A stretch of DNA of 64,000 nt from Pseudocercospora fijiensis CIRAD86 (lineage: Eukaryota; Ascomycota; Dothideomycetes; Mycosphaerellales; Mycosphaerellaceae): positions 2,417,486-2,481,485 of the forward strand of contig NW_006921540.1 in assembly GCF_000340215.1 (NCBI RefSeq), in the 5' to 3' direction. Each line of letters starts with the position of its first letter. Positions within the stretch are counted from its first letter, which is position 1. The translations under genes and the position numbers were made by a program. The notes below the pieces were generated by a model. It was given only the letters and a program-made list of their open reading frames with translations, had not been told where the DNA came from and did no database searches. Of the stretch, positions 23,601 through 34,411 are shown one piece after another.

Positions 23601-26600
23601 GTCTAATATAGACAAGAGTAGCTAGCTAACTATAGACTTCTCGTTAATAATAATATAGTAAACGTTGCGGACGAGGTTCTCTATATACGTAAGCCGAGCA
23701 CTAGCTAGCTTAGTAAATGCTCTTCTTATAGGCAGTCGGAATACGGAATGTAACGTCGAACCTTCGATATTAGTAGCCGCAGTACTAGTAGGAGCTAACC
23801 GGATAATCGGATTAGCGGGATAACTAGCTGTCCTAGCTATAGTCTAGAGGCGGGCATATATTATCTTAATTAGGTACAACTTCCCTATGCCTCCTACGCT
23901 ATTAATATTAAAGAGGAGCTACGGTAGGCGATTATTCCTTGTACGACAATAGTTAAGAACTCGCTAGAAGTAATAAACAACCTCGTCAAATCCTTACCGC
24001 TAGTAGCGATTTAGCTTATCGAATTAGGCAGTCGACTATAACTAGACATTAAGGTCTACAATGCTATACTCCTCTTTACGGGCCTGCTACTAGTCTTAAG
24101 AAGTATTGTAGATGTCTAGGTATTCCGCTAGATACTTGCTAATACGAGGCTCCTAATAGGCAGCTCTATTAACCTTACGGTCGCTAAGGTTGTTTAGATC
24201 TTCGTCGCGAATACTAGGATTCGGTAAAGGCCTATATAGTGCATCGAAATTAGCCGGCTTACCGAGATTCTGTATCTTAGGATTAATAAAAGGATTACTA
24301 TCTTCGCGTAGGAGGTCTTAAAGATAATCGTTCGGGTACTAATAATTCTCCTAGTAGTATCGAAAAGCTGCTTGCTATATCGTGAATTCTAAGTTATCGC
24401 GATCGGGAAACTAGTAAGGGTTGTCCTTAGAATAGGCTAGAAGCTAACGGAACGGATAGTATATCCAAATCTTAAGCCGGAGATAGTCTTTATAGCGTAG
24501 CTTACCTAGAACAGATAGATAGCGCGGGAAGTAGTTAATTAGCCGTCGATCCTTCTTAGGGTAGGATAGAGGTCGGGCCTTACCGCGGCGCTATAGGTTC
24601 TACTTAGTTAAGTAGATAAAGAGGCTTACGTCCTTTATAGCTTTAGGGCGTGCGAGGTACTTCTAAATAACCGTTCTTCTAGGTATACGATGCGTTATAC
24701 CGTCGGCGTTGTTATTACTACCGATATCGCTACCGATATTAGCACTAGCGTCGCTACTAATTGCACTATCGTGTCCTTCTATAGGCAGATCGACTAGCGC
24801 ACTTTAGTCGGAAGAGGGACGACAGTCGAGCGTAACTACTATACGACTGCCCTTTTAAAGAGGCAAATGCAGATTGAGATAAGCAACTTCCTACGCTAGC
24901 TAATTACGCTTAGTAATAAGAATATTGAGTAGTTTCGCTACTATTGAAAGCAGAGGCTTATCTGTATTAATAAGAGGCAGAAGGCCCTTTATAATATTAT
25001 TATACGATTTGCTCTTAACTTTAGTCTCACTATAATACTTTAGAATGTACTATATAACCGTATACGTTATAGTATACAGTGTAATGTCGCAATTCGCTCT
25101 CTAGGCTATAGATATAAGGCGGTTAAAGTAGTTTAGGAACGAGTTATTATATACAGCGGTAAACCCTAGGTATCGGTTGTTATACTCGTAATTAACATCG
25201 GCCTACGTACGATACGATCGTAGGAAATAGAAGCGATAGTAGAGGTCCCTATCTAGATTATCCTTGCGCTTTGCTTAATAATAGTCGCTATAGATATAAC
25301 GCTATACACGATTAATAATGTCGGCTAAGTCCTCTTACGTATTGTTAAGCTCTTCCGTACTAGACTAGATAGTAGCTCCTTAACTAAGATCTCGACTAGG
25401 CTTAGGGTTTAGCGTAGTAATATACATTCCCTATTAGTTTGCGAAGGCTGCTCGATCCGTATCTATATCGATACCTAGCTTCGGAAGGCTACACTATAGG
25501 AAGAAATGTATATAGCAGCTGCTACGGTTTTGCTATTTAAAGCGATACTAGTAGTTAAGAACGTTGAACTTCGGCTTAAGTACCTTCTTAAGTAGAAGCT
25601 AGAAGCGGCGGCTAATATATGTATTAGCGACATAAGGGTGCTTCCGTAGGCTATTACGAGCTATCTTAATACGCTGCGGCGGTAGCAATTTCTTCTACTG
25701 TTTATATCCTAGCATAAGTCGAGCAAGCGAGTCCTATTAAAGGTCTACGGCACTAACAGTGTAGAACAGATTAGGCTTACCTAGAGCCCGTACGTACGTC
25801 TCTAGGTTAACGCGACGTCCGTTCTAGTATAGCCGAGTGCCTCGGATTTAGCCTCTAATACGGACAACGCTATTAATTAACCGCTGTGCCTCTAGATCGC
25901 GCTAATCTGCCGACAATGCTGCTTCTATCGTCTTAGCGGTAACCTTAGTTCTATCCTTCTAGTACTTATTAGCAAAGAAAGCTACTATATTAAGTACGTA
26001 GTAACGCATGCCTTTATTAAAAACAAAGTACGGCTATCGCTCGTAAGAGGCAAATCGGCTATCTTAGTATCTTATATAGTACTCGATAGCCTATTGCTAA
26101 GAGATAGCGCGCGGACGAGCTTAATTTAGATCGCCTTTACCCTAAGGTAGGAGTGTAGGAAACGCTATAGCTATAAGAGGGTATAACCGATTAAGCTCGT
26201 TAATCGGCACCTTATTATAATCCGGCTAAGTAATATGTAACAAGTAGGGCGGCTATTATAGGGGATTATTAGACGGTCCTACAACCTCTTTACCTAGTCG
26301 ACGATAGCAGAGACGATTACGCAACTAATTAAGTGCACGGTATTAGGGGTATAGATTTGGAATAGCTACAAAGTTATAGCTAAGATCCTTATTAAGACTT
26401 AGTTAACCTACTCCCTAGGTAGGCCTACGATCTATGCGCGACGGACCTGTAATACCGGAAGCTAGTAGAGGCGGCGCAATAGGCACTATAGGCGTAATAT
26501 ATATAGGTACGGCGCGCTAGCGCTAGATTAGGAGTACTAGCATCTTAATGTATTATAGGCAGTTCGCCTTGTTAGAGAGACTAGGATTGTATTAATTAAC

Positions 26601-29330
26601 ATTAACTAGGATACCTAGTATCGTATACGAGAACTAATTACGGGTTGTCTCGTAGTCTCTAGCTATATACTACTTAAGCTCGGCGTAATAGTTAAGGTTA
26701 ACAATGCTATATGCGCACTATATACACTCGTACTAGATTCGACTCTCTTCCGGAAGATTAGTATCGTAGTAGGAGCGCTACTAAATACTACGAGGAAAGG
26801 CATATCTATAGCACGAGAACTACTTAGAGGGCGGCGGATTCTACTAGGGAATATAGATTCTACGAGTAGAAGGCGTGCGTTGTAGCGGGCGGCTATATTC
26901 GGGGTTCGGAATAACTGCGTCTAAATCGAGCTGTTTAGGCTACTATTTATTATATTCTGCGTACTTAAGCTATGCCTCGACAGATCTGTCTTTAGGTAGC
27001 TGCGATAATGCTTCTTAATTAATAAGAATATCGCGATAGTACTTGTTATTCGATCTTAACTACTCGAGGGCGTTAATAACCTTGCTACGTCGTATACGGA
27101 AGTCTTCGCGAAACTAACGTCGCTTTCGCTATTAATCTTCTTCTAGCGGAATACCTTTATCTTACTCCTACGTACTCTATAGTTTCTAACGTAGGCGAAG
27201 TACTACGAGGTCTAACTCTCGTACGATCCGAGGTAGCTTAGTATAGACTATTACAACATCCTTTAGGAAGTTGTAGATGTAGCTACGGTACTAGTATTGC
27301 TGTCTACGAACGCAAAAAACCGACATCTATATATAGACGCGTGCAATAAGAAGCTCCTTAGCAGTCGAGAGCCCGGATAACTTATCTAGAATAGGTCTAG
27401 GGTCTATATTGTTCCTATCGCTATATAAGAATAGGTCGCCTAGCTACATCTTACTAGAAGCATCTCGATTAACGCAACGACTACAAATGCCTTTGTTCTT
27501 CTTAATGTTTATACTAAACTAAGTCTTATAGCACCGATTATACGTCTTAAGAGAATTAGCGTCTAAGGTAGAGCAAAAGTCGTATAGAAGCTCTTAGTCT
27601 TCGGCATCGAGAGCGGGAGTATATAACTACTAGTCGATAGGCACTAATAGCGGATCGTAATAAGCAAGGAAGCGGTCTTATCGATCTTGCTATATACGTA
27701 CGTTCGGTATAATAGCGCGTCGAGGTATCGAAATTGCCTACTAAGAACCTCGCGGTAAGGGCGCCGGTATTAACTGCGAAGTCTAAGAACTTACCGATAT
27801 TAGGACATCGCTCTATTATATAGCGCTTAGACTATAAGCACTACCGGAGTATCGCGCGGTAGGAGTAGTTAGGATCTATTACTATCGAGGAAAGTGCTAG
27901 ATACAAGCTTTACAAAGTTTAGGTAAGCCTGCTCGTTAGAAGCTAAAGCGATTGCTATTATGCTTGCTATATATATACTACTTGTTCTCGTTAATAGGAT
28001 CTTCCCCTATACGTCCTTCCTTGTAGTATTAATAATAGTTGTCCTCCGCGCTACTCTAGTCTTACTATAGTCGAGGTTTACTATACTTAATATATATAAA
28101 GAAGGGATTAGTACTAAGAGGGGTGTTATCGGCGATCTACTAGAATTGCGAAGAACGGGCTCGATCTTGCTACGATAATTGAAGCGTAGACTGCTAAGAA
28201 TGCTATACTACTAGACGCTAGCCTATAGGAGGAGGCGCCGGTATACTAATCGGGTAATTATTAACGTCGCCTTTATGCCGAGTTTAATAGGCCTAATAAC
28301 GGGCGTCGCGACTAGCTCTAGTATACTCCTACTATTATGCCTAGGTGTCTAGGCTTAGCTAACTTAATAGATAATACGGGCATAGAGGTAAAGGGGGCCC
28401 TATTATACTAAGAGTAGCATCGGAGGTAGATATTAGGGTTCGTTATCGTAGAGCTAGAGTCGCTAGACCTAAGGGTGCAGGCCCTAGCGTAGAACGCTTG
28501 TTGCCCTTCGCAATTTCCTAATTTCTAGCTATATTCTTAAATATAACTATCGCTCGGCAAGCAGTATATCGCTTTACCGGTAGACTACCCTTTCGTCTCT
28601 AATTAAGGAATTAATAGATGTCCTTAATCTAGCTACAATTGTCGCATTTCTAAGTAGATAGCTACTTACGATTAGAAGGAAATAGCTACTAGTTTAGAAG
28701 TATAGACTCCTCGTTTAGAAGTGTCGACTACGCTACTCTTACTACGGCAGCAGTAGCACTAAGCCCGACTAGAGGCAAAGAGTAAGAAGGAGCGGTAGAT
28801 ACAGGTCGAGGCTAATATAATATAGGCATATTATTATTCGCCCTAGGCGGCGGTATAGCGCGAAGCTTACTACTACCTATAAATCGAGGCGGATTAGGAA
28901 TAGCAATACGAGTAGTCGGTATACCGTTAGGGTCGTATTCGGAGTTCTCGAAGACGCTATAGCATAGGTAGTTAATCGTATATTTACTATTATCCGTAAG
29001 CGTACGACTCGAGTACGTATATCCCTAAATATTAACTATCTAGGGCTTAGTACCGACGTAGATATTCGAGCCGCGAGATTGCTCTAGGATAAATAATCGA
29101 CTAAGGTTTAGGCGACGTAGCTAGCGGCTATAATGTCGGAGGACGTCGCGGATTAACTAATAACGATTAAGGCGCAACTTCCGTATAATATTAATATTAG
29201 ATTTGCCTTTAAACTGCTTCTAACTCTAACGCGTAAAGCGCCGAATCGAGTGCTCTACTCGGCGATTATAGTCCTAAATGCGCTTATCGTCTACGAAGTA
29301 GTACTCCGACGATAGGCGCGGCTTTAGGCA
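20650..29330 (-). pseudogene. Helitron Rep-helicase remnant
   Basis: The Helitron-like N-terminal domain is at about 26170-26000 (PQGKGDLN, then R-A-I, a later Y..RYQDSRFASY, then F..N...R). The Rep part is at about 25260-25010, with a CRF.FPR-like start, 'NRLIS..A.RAN.D' and a Y-rich end that carries the catalytic tyrosines of this family. The Pif1 helicase Walker A lies at about 23910-23881 (reads INSVGGIGK, expected GVGGTGKS). A Walker B-like 'YIII.EKS' is near 23660-23640 and 'IIIFGDFC' near 23560-23530. Minor TAG/TAA interruptions throughout mark it as dead. It is the longest coding remnant in the window. Confidence 0.75.
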
Positions 29331-29360
29331 TATAGTATCGGCCGATGCGGTAGTCTCGTA

Positions 29361-29480
29361 TGTTTAGTGTTTAGTGTTTAGTGTTTGTTATATAGTATAT
29401 AGTATATAGTATATGCGGTATATAGTATATAGTATATAGTATATAGTATATAGTATGCAGTATATAGTATATAGTATCTA
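29361..29480. repeat. Microsatellites TTTAGTG and TATAG
   Basis: About four TTTAGTG units are followed by long runs of TATAGTA. The Tyr/Leu-rich frame across them on the minus strand is a by-product of the repeat. Confidence 0.85.
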
Positions 29481-29519
29481 GAAGCAAACAGAATATACTA
29501 TAGGCAGGAAGGATAGGTA

Positions 29520-29585
29520 TACGTATATAGGAAGGGTCGAGGTATAGGTATAGGTGCAGGTATAGGTATAGGTACAAGTATAGGA
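29520..29585. repeat. GGTATA hexamer repeat
   Basis: About nine imperfect GGTATA/GGTGCA units, just beyond the TATAG microsatellite. Confidence 0.65.
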
Positions 29586-29852
29586 AAGCGGAAGTCTACC
29601 GGAAGAAGGAAAGAAAGCAATAGGTAACGTAAAAACCTGCCTTAGGTGCCTAGTCGCTTTTACGATGCGAGTAAAGAAAGCCTCTTACTGTTTCTAGTAC
29701 TAGCACTAGTACTAGTACTGTTTGGTCTATATATATACGATTCTAGTCGGCAACTAATATCTACCCGTATATCGTTTATATAACGCGACTATAACTAACT
29801 TTAAGCCTAACTCTCGCCTACCTGCCTTTACTATTATTGCCCTTTATAGGCT

Positions 29853-30460
29853 ACTTTAGTATCCCTATCTATTACTAGCGTTGTCGCTTAGGGTAGAGAG
29901 GAATAGTCGTTATAAGCTCCTCCTAAACCTCCCGTACCTACCGCTTTAGTACCCTTATATTACTAGCGTTATCGCTTAGGGCAGAGAGGAATAGTCGTCG
30001 CAAGCTCCTCCTAAACCCCCTATACCTACCGCTTTAGTACCCTTATATTGCTAGTATTGTCGCTTAGGGTAGGAGGGGAATAGTCGTCGCAAGCTCCTTC
30101 TAAACCCCCCCGTACCTACCGCTTTAGTACCCTCTAGTTGCTAGCATTGTCGCTTAGGGCAGGGGGGAATAGTTATCGTAAGCTCCTTCTAAACCCCCTA
30201 TATCTACCGCTTTAGTATCTACATTTCTTCTACTAACGTTGTCGCTTAGGGTAGGGGGGAATAGTCGTCGTAAGCTCCTTCTAAACCCCCCGTATCTACC
30301 GCTTTAGTATCTATATTTCTTCTACTAATGTTATCGCTTAGAGTAGGGGGGAATAGTCGTCGTAAGCTCCTTCTAAACCCCCCGTACCTACCGCTTTAGT
30401 ATCTACGTTCCTTCTACTAACGTTATCGCTTAGAGGGAAGGGAGCCTACCGCTTTAGTAA
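29853..30460. repeat. Minisatellite, about seven units of 88-92 bp
   Basis: Each unit contains ACCGCTTTAGTA, a variable AT-rich part, then CTAGCGTTGTCGCTTAGGG, a G-rich run with GGAATAGTCGTCG, and CTCCTTCTAAACCCCC. Units begin near 29853, 29940, 30028, 30119, 30206, 30298, 30389 and a truncated one near 30449. Variation between units is largely C/T and A/G. No coding frame runs through it. Confidence 0.85.
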
Positions 30461-31590
30461 CACTAGGCGAGTAGTAGGTATTTAATCTAGCGATAGCTTA
30501 GTAGAGAGTATATTAAGCGTAAGTCCTTTATAGGTTAGGGGTTGCCGGCAGGTCTTATCTGCTAGGAGCTGCGATACTATTCTCCTACTAGGTTCTTAGA
30601 GCCTAAGGCATCCGTCGTTATCGTATTAATTACTTTTGCTAGTATAGTTTTGCTAGAAACACGCTAAATCGACTTAACTTAGTAGGCTTCGGACGGGGCG
30701 AGTTTAGGTACTAGTTTAGTATATAGCAATATAGATACTAGCTTAATATCGATAATATAGCTTCTAGATACGGAATTAAACCCTTAACTAGTATAGTATT
30801 TAAACCTTACCTACCTACCTTCCCCTTCTAACTAAGCTATTACTATAGATAGTAGCAATAAGGGTATATAATAGTACTACAATTTACAACCTTTAACTAA
30901 TAACAATCGACTAATAACGAAGCGACGCCTAGCTATAACTAGGTATAGGAGTTATAGTAATCCTTTGCGCCTAGTTGTTAAGTTACGTAGGGAACTTATA
31001 GGATTTAGGCTTCGGTCCTTAGGCTTCGGCCTTTTCTAAGGCAGCTAGCAGCCTAATAAACTAGCGGCGGGTCCTGCCTTATACTATTAAAGAAATTAGT
31101 CCGCCTAGTTTTTTATAGTAGCGCCTTCTTATAAGGCATATAAGGTCGAAGTCTAGTAGGTATATTTACTTAGTCGATTTGTAACGTGTCTTAAAGGGTT
31201 ATAAGCTCGAGGGCTATATTGTGTCCGTAAGAGTAATTCCGGGTATTGCCTATCTATAGTTTTTTGCTTCCGAGCTTTAGGTTCTTTTTTTTAGCCTTAG
31301 TCGGCCTTAGTCGGTACTATCTTTATTAGTTTGTTTGCTAGCTTCTTTTGTCTATATGCCTATCCGTAGCACTGTCTATAGCTCTTAATACTCGATTGTT
31401 CTTTCGTTCTTTCGCTACCGAAGGTCGCTAAAGGTACGGTTTACGGAGGTACGGTACGCTTTAGTATAATAGGCTTTAGTGCGGTGCGCTTTTTGCTGTT
31501 AGCGCGTCGTAGTATTGTCGCATCGTGATATTAGCGCATATCGAGGGTAGGTAGGTAGTACTAGCGTATTATTATTGTCGCATTGTTACG
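30461..31590. repeat. RIP-mutated DNA with no recognised element
   Basis: RIP-type composition continues to about 31590 without a readable domain. Near 31430-31500 a GGTACGGTRYGCTTTAGT motif is repeated two or three times. The transition to normal DNA is at about 31590. Confidence 0.5.
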
Positions 31591-32174
31591 GTTTGGAGGA
31601 AGTGACGTAAAAGGCAGGCACGTAATGTCTTCGGAGGCCGAGTTTGTCCGTCCCACTAGTTCGTATACAACTCAGCCAATCAGATCTTGAGCTTTCGAAG
31701 TCCGGGGAGTCACGTGGTGACAACTTAGCACATTTAGCCACTGTAGTACCCTTGTTGGTGTAAGGCGAGCTTCGCTCGCAATTAAACGAGAGCTCGGCAG
31801 CCAGGCCCTGATATCCCTGCCATGACAACAATCCTAGGTCGAGCCTCCTCTCAAAGTCGCAAGGCGACGCAACCAGATCCAAAGATCCGTGCCAAACGAA
31901 TGCGGCGGATGACCCGGAAACAGAACATGACAAAAATATTCTACAGGCAGACCCCTCGCCTGAAACGTCTTGACAGCTTGTATACTCCGTATAGCGCGGC
32001 GAACAGCCCGAACGTGGAGGTACAACGGTCAACCGTGTCGAACTCATTTTATCGTGGTCAAAGCTTAAAGTTTGTTGACCGTACTGCACATCTGAGGCCG
32101 AGGCTTGGTTCTCCATCTCACTATGATAAGCAGCTCGCGCGCTCATCATGAGGGCCTCCAGCGTGTAGGGCGAG
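31591..32174. other. Upstream region of the lipase gene
   Basis: Base composition is normal. It contains two long overlapping frames, minus 31586-32221 and plus 31822-32151. Neither shows a domain or a compositional signal of coding, so I treat it as intergenic/promoter. A GGTCAACC / GTTGACC inverted pair occurs at about 32025-32080. Confidence 0.45.
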
Positions 32175-33298
32175 ATGGCAGTGTGTAGTGCATTTTGGGC
32201 GCTCCTGCTGTTGGCAATCACCAGTCTGGCGACAGTCGTACCAAGACAGGATTTGTCATATCCCCAGAATCCGGAGAATGATTACTCCTGTCGAAGCACG
32301 ACCCATCCTAATCCGGTAAGGCAACACTCGTGCGAGTATCTGTAGAAGTGCAACTGACAGGAAACGGTAGGTGGTGATGATCCATGGCCTCTTGTCGACG
32401 TATTACACCAACATCAACCTCTTGGAAGCTTACCTCAAGTCTCAAGGATTCTGCACATTCTCGTTCACGTACGGAGTGCCTTTGGGTATAACTCTCCTTG
32501 GAGGGGTGAGAAGCATTGCAGATTCCTCGCGAGAGGTGGCAGATTTCATTCTGAAAGTCGCAAGATTGACGGGGAACGCGAACATTGATCTTGTCGGGCA
32601 TTCCGAAGGAGCCTTTCAATCGCTCTACGTTCCGAAATTCTATCCCCAGGTCGCTGCTGTGGTTCGAAATGTTGTTGCCATCGGACCTCCTACGCATGGC
32701 AAGTTTCAGCTCTTGATGTAGGTAAGGTCGGATGTTGGCTGATGACTGTACAGGCACAACTGTGTCCGGACTATATCTGCTCGCGTATCTCGGGGGAAAT
32801 CTCACTCGTGACCTGGTTGGAGACGTATTGGAAACACTGGGCTGTGGGGCATGCGATGACCTGGGAGGGAAAGGCGACGGCCAGGACGGTCCTGCCGTAA
32901 GAGCTTTGAATCAAGGTCCGATTGCGGTTTCTGGCATTCACTACACGATCATGACTTCAAAACAAGATGAGGTCGTCACGCCGCCCGAGACCGCTTTCGT
33001 TAATGAGCCTGGCGTGCGAAACTTCTTCATTCAGGATTACTGCCCTCAAGAAGTTGTTGGCCATCTCGGCGAGCCTTATAGTCCTAATGTCCAAGAGATC
33101 GTGGTCAACACCCTAAGCGGAAGCCTTGCTGGTCCAAAAGTGTGCTCGGCGGGACCATCGCTGCAATTGGGCGGAGGCTTGCATTCTCTGCCTCCGGTCG
33201 AGCAACTTGAAAGTACTTTAGCCAACCTGATTGGGACTTCAGGTTTGCCGTTGAAGAGAAGTGAGATCGAATCAGAAAACAATGCAATCGTGGCTTGA
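32175..33298 (+). CDS. Secreted class 2-type lipase (alpha/beta hydrolase)
   Basis: Three exons: 32175-32315, 32371-32698 and 32754-33298, giving 337 residues. Exon 1 starts with a signal peptide (MAVCSAFWALLLLAITSLA) and ends in 'HPNP'. Intron 1 (55 bp, GTAAGG...GGTAG, CTGAC branch) joins it to VVMIHGLLSTYY, the strand-turn that forms the oxyanion hole. Intron 2 (55 bp) has a GC donor (GCAAGT) and a CAG acceptor. It restores the frame as PPTHG-TTVSGL, typical of this lipase family. The catalytic triad is likely Ser125 in GHSEG, Asp228 in SKQDEVV and His260 in VGHLGEP. Cysteines near 187, 190 and 253 suit an extracellular protein. It should hydrolyse acyl esters outside the cell, though the exact substrate is not readable. 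It is the first gene after the mutated block and shows no RIP. Confidence 0.88.
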
Positions 33299-33426
33299 AG
33301 CATCCAACATCCTAAACGCGATGATCACGCTTGTTTTTGATTCCTAGACCCACAAAATCACTCACAATTATAGTGTTTGTAGGGGTATTTGCTGAGATGA
33401 TGATTGTAATTATAATCACAGAAGCA

Positions 33427-33735
33427 CTACTTAATCGAGGAATTGTCTCCCTTGGCGATCAATGCTTTGGCGCGAGCACCACCACAGATTGGGCGCTGCC
33501 AAAAGAATGGAGTCGACGAAAGCAGGACCCAACGTATCTCATCAAGGTCGTCTGACTGCTGCCATAGTACCTTCTTGAGAGTCGGCGAAGTGCGGATGAG
33601 GGCATCAATTGGCTTGCAGGTGGACTGAATACGGAGCAGATCGCGGGGACCGAGGAAGCGCAAGACGTTCTCGGCGAGTTCGACCGTATCGAGGACGCTC
33701 TCAATCGAAGCTGCGTGTGGGTCTGGAGGAGTCAT
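33427..33735 (-). CDS. Short F-box-like protein
   Basis: A frame of 102 residues from the ATG at 33735. An F-box-like domain spans residues about 14-60: SVLDTVELAENVLRFLGPRD, then LLRIQSTCK and LKKVLWQ. It is the same fungal family as the two genes at the left edge of the window, which have longer C-termini. This one stops about 40 residues after the domain, so it is either naturally short, truncated, or continues in a 3' exon I could not find. The frame stays open upstream to about 33757 without another ATG, and the ATG at 33735 fits the family's usual start about 15 residues before the domain. It is convergent with the lipase gene, 128 bp apart. The likely role is an SCF ligase adaptor, with an unknown substrate. 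Confidence 0.68.
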   Translation of the reverse strand: MTPPDPHAASIESVLDTVELAENVLRFLGPRDLLRIQSTCKPIDALIRTSPTLKKVLWQQSDDLDEIRWVLLSSTPFFWQRPICGGARAKALIAKGDNSSIK

Positions 33736-34411
33736 TAGCAAGCGTGTCAACTCAAGTCTACGTGACTGCCAAACAGCTCAATGAGACTGTTAGATGTTGA
33801 GTCCAGTGTAACACTTACGTGTAGACTTTCGATTGGCGGCGATGTCTGACCATCGCACGGGCTGGCCAGCTGGGCGGGAGACTGTCGAGATTGGAAGGAG
33901 GTAGAAGACGCGACGCGGAGTCGATGTTTGAGCGGCCCGCTTCCGTTGGTAAGTGCGACGCAGCCGGAGCTTTCATGTGATACCTAGCGCATGAGGCATG
34001 CGCAATGCTTGACGCTGGCCGCTCTCTCCATGGCTGTTGATTGTATAGTGGCAAATCACGTTTGTTTCTGAATGTTCTTGATTGCTGCAACAACGGTCCT
34101 TCTCTCACTCTCTACTTTCCCAGCTCGGCTTCTCCTTACCATAACAGGATCTCAGCTAGCATTCATGTCTCCGAAACAGACGACAAGCCTACAAGCCCAC
34201 ACGACAACCCAGTTTGTGCTTCTATGTATTCGCTGTCGGCGAAAAAGGCGCAAACAGCGACACTGCTCCAATTCCTTTTCGACTACCTAGCTACTGGAAT
34301 GGCGCCTAACAGCAGCACCATGGCCGTCATCTCTTGGACCGCTGCCATGCACAGCTGCCTCATGTACTGGTCTCCCCAGAAATGCAGACGGAACGAGCCT
34401 CTCAAGCGAGC
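33736..34411. other. Intergenic DNA between F-box and BTB genes
   Basis: Several short frames lie on both strands without domains. A GTAAGT donor on the minus strand at 33818-33813 could splice a frame at 33819-34108 in phase onto the F-box frame (acceptor at 33758), but the upstream peptide has no recognisable content. I leave it as non-coding. Confidence 0.4.

Larger units (their letters stand above)
20530..29350 (-). mobile_element. Helitron with Rep and Pif1-type helicase, RIP-mutated
   Basis: The minus strand holds an 8-9-kb coding remnant in the order Helitron N-terminal region, Rep, helicase. On the minus strand, the 3' end is proposed at 20530, where a 22-bp-stem hairpin is followed by CTAG and then T. 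This fits the CTRR terminus and A/T target of the family. The 5' terminus (TC) was not located and 29350 is an estimate. Helitrons move by rolling-circle transfer and make no target duplication, so ends can only be fixed by comparing copies. Confidence 0.72.
2029..31590. repeat. RIP-mutated nested transposon block 1
   Basis: From about 2110 to 31590 TA is extremely frequent and CA and TG are scarce, while CG stays common. Coding remnants are interrupted almost only by TAG and TAA. This is the footprint of repeat-induced point mutation acting on C in CpA, known from ascomycetes. Direct proof comes from the paired LTRs inside the block, which differ by C/T or G/A transitions. The change back to normal composition is sharp, near 31590. 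Elements inside the block are listed separately. Confidence 0.92.

Noticed and set aside
29371..29577. Tyr/Leu-rich 68-codon frame
   Set aside because: It is produced by the TATAG and GGTATA microsatellites, not a gene.
29853..30460. Minisatellite considered as a CRISPR-like array or telomeric repeat
   Set aside because: Units are direct repeats of 88-92 bp without unique spacers, and the CTAAACCCCC part is not a telomere unit. The host is a fungus.
31822..32151. 109-codon plus-strand frame before the lipase
   Set aside because: It is basic, low in hydrophobic residues and has no family motif. The lipase start at 32175 with a signal peptide fits much better.
31586..32221. 211-codon minus-strand frame upstream of the lipase
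   Set aside because: It has no domain and runs into the mutated block. It overlaps lipase exon 1 and its promoter, and the composition is not coding-like. It is probably a chance frame in GC-balanced DNA.
33815..34108. Minus-strand frame that could splice onto the short F-box gene
   Set aside because: A phase-matched intron is possible (33818 to 33758), but the peptide has no recognisable sequence. Family members start about 15 residues before the F-box, which fits the ATG at 33735.
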